Shown piece after piece: positions 5,871 through 7,628 of a stretch of DNA of 7,628 nucleotides. The notes below the pieces were generated by a model. The model saw only the letters and a list, made by a program, of their open reading frames with translations. It made no database searches and had not been told where the DNA came from. Each line of letters begins with the position of its first letter. Position 1 is the first letter of the stretch. The position numbers were made by a program, and so were the translations under genes. The DNA lies in assembly GCA_905201305.1 (NCBI GenBank), contig CAJKNS010000109.1, positions 1-7,628 of the forward strand. The letters run 5' to 3'. The stretch is from an uncultured Eubacteriales bacterium. GTDB lineage: Bacteria; Bacillota; Clostridia; Oscillospirales; Oscillospiraceae.

Positions 5871-5885
5871 ATGTTGCCATGTTGC
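5871..5885. repeat. Tandem ATGTTGC repeat ahead of the regulator ribosome site
   Basis: ATGTTGC occurs at 5871-5877 and again at 5879-5885, one base apart. On the regulator's sense strand this reads GCAACAT-G-GCAACAT, just upstream of its ribosome binding site (5865-5859). A regulator site or an RNA-level feature is possible, but chance is not excluded. Confidence 0.35.
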
Positions 5886-6044
5886 GACAAGAAAATAACT
5901 TCCTCTTATTTGCGAATTTTGGCGTAATATTTTTCTGCCTAAATAAATAAAAAAACGGGGCACAAAATGCGCCGCCGAAATGGGCAGAAAACATGCCCTC
6001 AGATACGGTACCGAAAACGCCAGAAAAACGGTGATTCCCACAGC

Positions 6045-6073
6045 CTGACAAATGAGCCTGGAGGAATTATAAT
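6045..6073 (+). promoter_or_regulatory. Promoter of the 102-residue small protein
   Basis: CTGACA (6045-6050, five of six), 17-bp spacer, perfect TATAAT (6068-6073). Transcription would start near 6080 and run through the opposing minus-strand promoter before reaching the gene at 6252. Confidence 0.7.
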
Positions 6074-6125
6074 TTGTATCAACATCTAAGGATTGGTTTT
6101 GATGGGTCCTTGTCAAACCCAGATT

Positions 6126-6154
6126 ATTTTAGCAGAGCGTCTCTGCAATGTCAA
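6126..6154 (-). promoter_or_regulatory. Promoter of the XRE regulator with an operator-like palindrome
   Basis: On the minus strand a perfect TTGACA (6154-6149), a 17-bp spacer, and TAAAAT (6131-6126). The spacer contains the perfect inverted repeat GCAGAG-CGT-CTCTGC (6132-6146), ideally placed for a dimeric repressor to block RNA polymerase. The RNA would start near 6119, at a short TGGGT/ACCCA stem (6121-6117 with 6107-6103). The XRE protein downstream is the obvious candidate to bind here, but this is not shown. Confidence 0.75.
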
Positions 6155-6251
6155 TTCCTTTGAAGCAGAACCCCCTTTACCAAGCAGAAAACAGGCGCGT
6201 TTCGGAACTGCCGGAGTCAGGGGCGAAAAATAAAACAGGGAGGAATATGTA

Positions 6252-6560
6252 ATGAGGTTTCAGAGTTTTATTCGGCAGTGTAAGGCAGGCAGGGATTGCG
6301 TGCAGGGCGGCAGCACCCTCTACACCTTCCATGTTACCGAGCAGGGGGTTATGATTGGCGTGCTGGACAGCCGGGATGGGATGAGCGATTCCCAGGCGTT
6401 CTGGTGCCCGGAGCTTTCGGATGCCCAGGGGCTGGCGCTGACCCGCAGGCTGTATGAGGAGAGCGTTTCCCTGGAGCAGGTGCCCTATGTGCTCTCGGAC
6501 ATGCAGGTGCTGTTCCGGATGTCGCCGGGCAGTATGGCAGCAAGCGGTTTTGCATCCTGA
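6252..6560 (+). CDS. Small conserved-looking hypothetical protein, 102 residues
   Basis: I do not recognise this protein firmly. The N-terminal half reads as alternating strands (TLYTFHV 22-28, GVMIGVLD 32-39), and the second half as two helices (DAQGLALTRRLYEE 57-70, LEQVPYVLSDMQVLF 74-88). This strand-then-helix layout is like small Firmicute DUF6514-type proteins, a weak resemblance only. Three Cys (10, 16, 52) are present; there is no signal peptide or membrane segment. GGGAGG (6238-6243) lies 8 nt before the ATG. An ATG-TAA mini-frame (6247-6252) overlaps the start and is probably incidental. It has its own promoter (6045-6073) and diverges from the XRE regulator, whose promoter its leader crosses, so linked regulation is likely. 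Confidence 0.78.
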   Translation: MRFQSFIRQCKAGRDCVQGGSTLYTFHVTEQGVMIGVLDSRDGMSDSQAFWCPELSDAQGLALTRRLYEESVSLEQVPYVLSDMQVLFRMSPGSMAASGFAS

Positions 6561-6590
6561 AAAAATGCACATTTTCTTGTCAATGTGCAT
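6560..6590 (-). terminator. Terminator-like hairpin facing the minus strand
   Basis: ATGCACATT (6565-6573) and AATGTGCAT (6582-6590) form a perfect 9-bp stem over an 8-nt loop. On the minus strand it is followed by a run of T (6565-6560), the form of an intrinsic terminator. On the plus strand it has A before and no T after. It follows directly on the stop of the 6252 gene, which it may still end weakly. No minus-strand gene enters it from the right. Confidence 0.55.
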
Positions 6591-6669
6591 GGAATCGCGG
6601 ATTTCGTGCAGAAAAATGCATAAGATGTGACAAAATACTGCAAAGATGCTGTGCTTTTCCCATGTAATG

Positions 6670-6678
6670 TGATATAAT
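6670..6678 (+). promoter_or_regulatory. Extended -10 promoter of the AgcS-type symporter
   Basis: TGATATAAT: a perfect TATAAT (6673-6678) with TG one base upstream. No good -35 is seen at the expected distance, which extended -10 promoters tolerate. The start would be near 6685, giving a leader of about 47 nt. Confidence 0.65.
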
Positions 6679-6688
6679 ATCTCACAAG

Positions 6689-6706
6689 GCGTCTCCCTTG
6701 AGACGT
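6689..6706 (+). promoter_or_regulatory. 5' hairpin of the symporter mRNA
   Basis: GCGTCTC (6689-6695) pairs with GAGACGT (6700-6706) over a 4-nt loop CCTT, starting within a few bases of the predicted transcription start. The ribosome site AAAAGGAGGG (6711-6720) follows. It is too short and lacks a T tract to be a terminator, and probably stabilises or tunes the message. Confidence 0.5.
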
Positions 6707-6731
6707 CAGGAAAAGGAGGGCGTCAAAGCAT

Positions 6732-7628
6732 ATGATTGAACAGATCGCATCCATCAATTCGGTGGTGAACAACTTCATCTGGGGTGTTCCCGCCATGATC
6801 TGCATCATCGGCGTGGGTCTGCTGCTGAGCATTCGCACCCGATTTATCCAAATTCGCAAATTTCCCTATGCCATAAAAACCACCATCGGCAGAATGTTCC
6901 GGAAAAAGGACGCTTCCGACGGCGCCATGACCCCGTTTCAGGCGGTTTGTACGGCGCTGGCTGGCACGGTGGGTACCGGTAATATTGCCGGTGTGGCAGG
7001 CGCCATCGCCATTGGCGGTCCCGGCGCGGTATTCTGGATGTGGTGCTCCGCGATTCTGGGCATGTGCACCAAGTTTTCGGAGGTGACCCTGGCAGTTCAT
7101 TTCCGGGAGCGGAACGCGGCTGGCGATCTGGTGGGCGGTCCCATGTACTACATCAAAAACGGTCTGGGAAAGAAGTGGCGGTGGCTTGCCATGCTCTATT
7201 CTCTGTTTGGCGTGCTGACGGTATTCGGCACCGGCAACGCCACCCAGGTCAACACCATCACCGCAGCCATCAATACCCCGCTGAAGGAGTTTGGTATTCT
7301 CAGCAGCGGCGCGGTTTCCACGGTAAATCTTATCATTGGCATTGTGGTTGCCATGCTGGTTGCCCTGGTGCTGCTGGGCGGCATCAAGCGCATCGGCAGC
7401 GTGTCGGAAAAGCTGGTGCCCTTTATGGCACTGTTTTATGTGATTCTGGCGCTGGGCGTGGTCATCATCAACTATAAAAACATCCCCTCGGTGTTCGAAG
7501 CCATCGTTGGCGGCGCATTTGACCCCATGGCGTTTACCGGCGGCGTGGTTGGCACCATGTTCATGAGCATGAAAAAGGGCGTGTCCCGGGGTATTTTCTC
7601 CAATGAGGCAGGGCTTGGCACCGGCTCC
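6732..7628 (+). CDS. Sodium:alanine/glycine symporter, AgcS family (3' end outside window)
   Basis: Partial: 299 residues to the window edge with no stop; the family is usually 450-480, so roughly the first two thirds is present. AgcS-family (TC 2.A.25) permeases import alanine or glycine with Na+ through the cytoplasmic membrane. Signature regions are clear: PFQAVCTALAGTVGTGNIAG (68-87), GGPMYYIKNGLG (135-146) and GVSRGIFSNEAGLGTGS (283-299). Hydrophobic segments lie near 15-34, 84-113, 151-168, 196-216 and 228-246. The ATG follows AAAAGGAGGG (6711-6720) at 11 nt, slightly long but the only good option. It has its own extended -10 promoter and an adjacent 5' hairpin; I saw no glycine riboswitch or T-box in the short leader. 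The exact substrate is not decidable from sequence. Confidence 0.95.
   Translation, partial: MIEQIASINSVVNNFIWGVPAMICIIGVGLLLSIRTRFIQIRKFPYAIKTTIGRMFRKKDASDGAMTPFQAVCTALAGTVGTGNIAGVAGAIAIGGPGAVFWMWCSAILGMCTKFSEVTLAVHFRERNAAGDLVGGPMYYIKNGLGKKWRWLAMLYSLFGVLTVFGTGNATQVNTITAAINTPLKEFGILSSGAVSTVNLIIGIVVAMLVALVLLGGIKRIGSVSEKLVPFMALFYVILALGVVIINYKNIPSVFEAIVGGAFDPMAFTGGVVGTMFMSMKKGVSRGIFSNEAGLGTGS

Larger units (their letters stand above)
5886..6251. other. Intergenic region between regulator and small protein
   Basis: No supported gene lies here. It contains two opposed promoters (6045-6073 plus, 6154-6126 minus), a spacer palindrome (6132-6146), a short inverted repeat GGGCA/TGCCC (5982-5986 and 5994-5998), and an A/T-rich tract with homopolymeric A near 5950. 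On the minus strand most of it would be transcribed as a leader of about 270 nt for the regulator, and from 6080 on the plus strand as a leader of about 170 nt. Confidence 0.6.

Noticed and set aside
5851..6051. Longer N-terminus for the XRE regulator starting at 6051
   Set aside because: The ribosome site at 5865-5859 fits the ATG at 5850, and the extension is not protein-like and has no ribosome site.
6074..6163. Mini-frame of 29 codons starting with TTG after GGAGG (6060-6064)
   Set aside because: The GGAGG and TTG flank the TATAAT of the plus promoter and lie upstream of the predicted transcription start. A coding role would require another promoter further left.
6679..6731. Glycine riboswitch or T-box upstream of the symporter
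   Set aside because: The predicted leader is under 50 nt with one small hairpin, too short for either element.
1..7628. CRISPR array, tRNA/rRNA genes, prophage or integrase modules
   Set aside because: No regularly spaced direct repeats, tRNA-like cloverleaf, rRNA-like stretch or recombinase motifs were seen on either strand.

Overview
The window most resembles a chromosomal segment of a gut Firmicute, probably an Oscillospiraceae/Ruminococcaceae-type clostridium. The support is strong AGGAGG-type ribosome binding sites, TTGACA/TATAAT-class promoters, a TTG start, an LplB/YtcP-type sugar permease pair, an AgcS-family symporter, and a TA-flanked MITE-like repeat. The species assignment is inference. 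No rRNA, tRNA, CRISPR array or complete transposase gene was seen.

Layout, left to right. Bases 1-15 match the end of a repeat whose full copy lies at 2721-2881. A terminator hairpin (30-74) closes a gene outside the window. An AT-rich spacer leads to a promoter (313-340) and an unusually long untranslated leader of about 360 nt. Then come two carbohydrate ABC permeases, LplB-like (709-1623) and YtcP/LplC-like (1641-2537), ending at a double hairpin (2569-2638). No substrate-binding protein or ATPase is present, so the transporter is incomplete here. A 161-bp MITE-like element (2721-2881) follows. Its last base and its TA target duplication form the stop codon of a large polytopic membrane protein on the minus strand (2881-4515, possibly a GT-C-like glycosyltransferase), which has its own good promoter.

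Divergent from that gene is a small plus-strand protein with a Gly-Gly-Pro collagen-like tract and an unrecognised C-terminal domain (4730-5191). It converges with a minus-strand XRE-type regulator (5245-5850) at a shared hairpin. The regulator and a divergent 102-residue small protein (6252-6560) are separated by 401 bp. That gap carries two good promoters facing each other, so the two transcripts should overlap by about 40 nt at their 5' ends. One promoter has a perfect inverted repeat in its spacer, a plausible operator. The window ends inside an AgcS-family sodium:alanine/glycine symporter (6732 onward), transcribed from its own promoter.

Most of the window is ordinary accessory and transport gene content. 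The least explained parts are the MITE junction with the membrane gene, the face-to-face promoters of the regulator/small-protein pair, the long permease leader and the collagen-like protein. No complete new defence or biosynthetic system can be claimed from these sequences.
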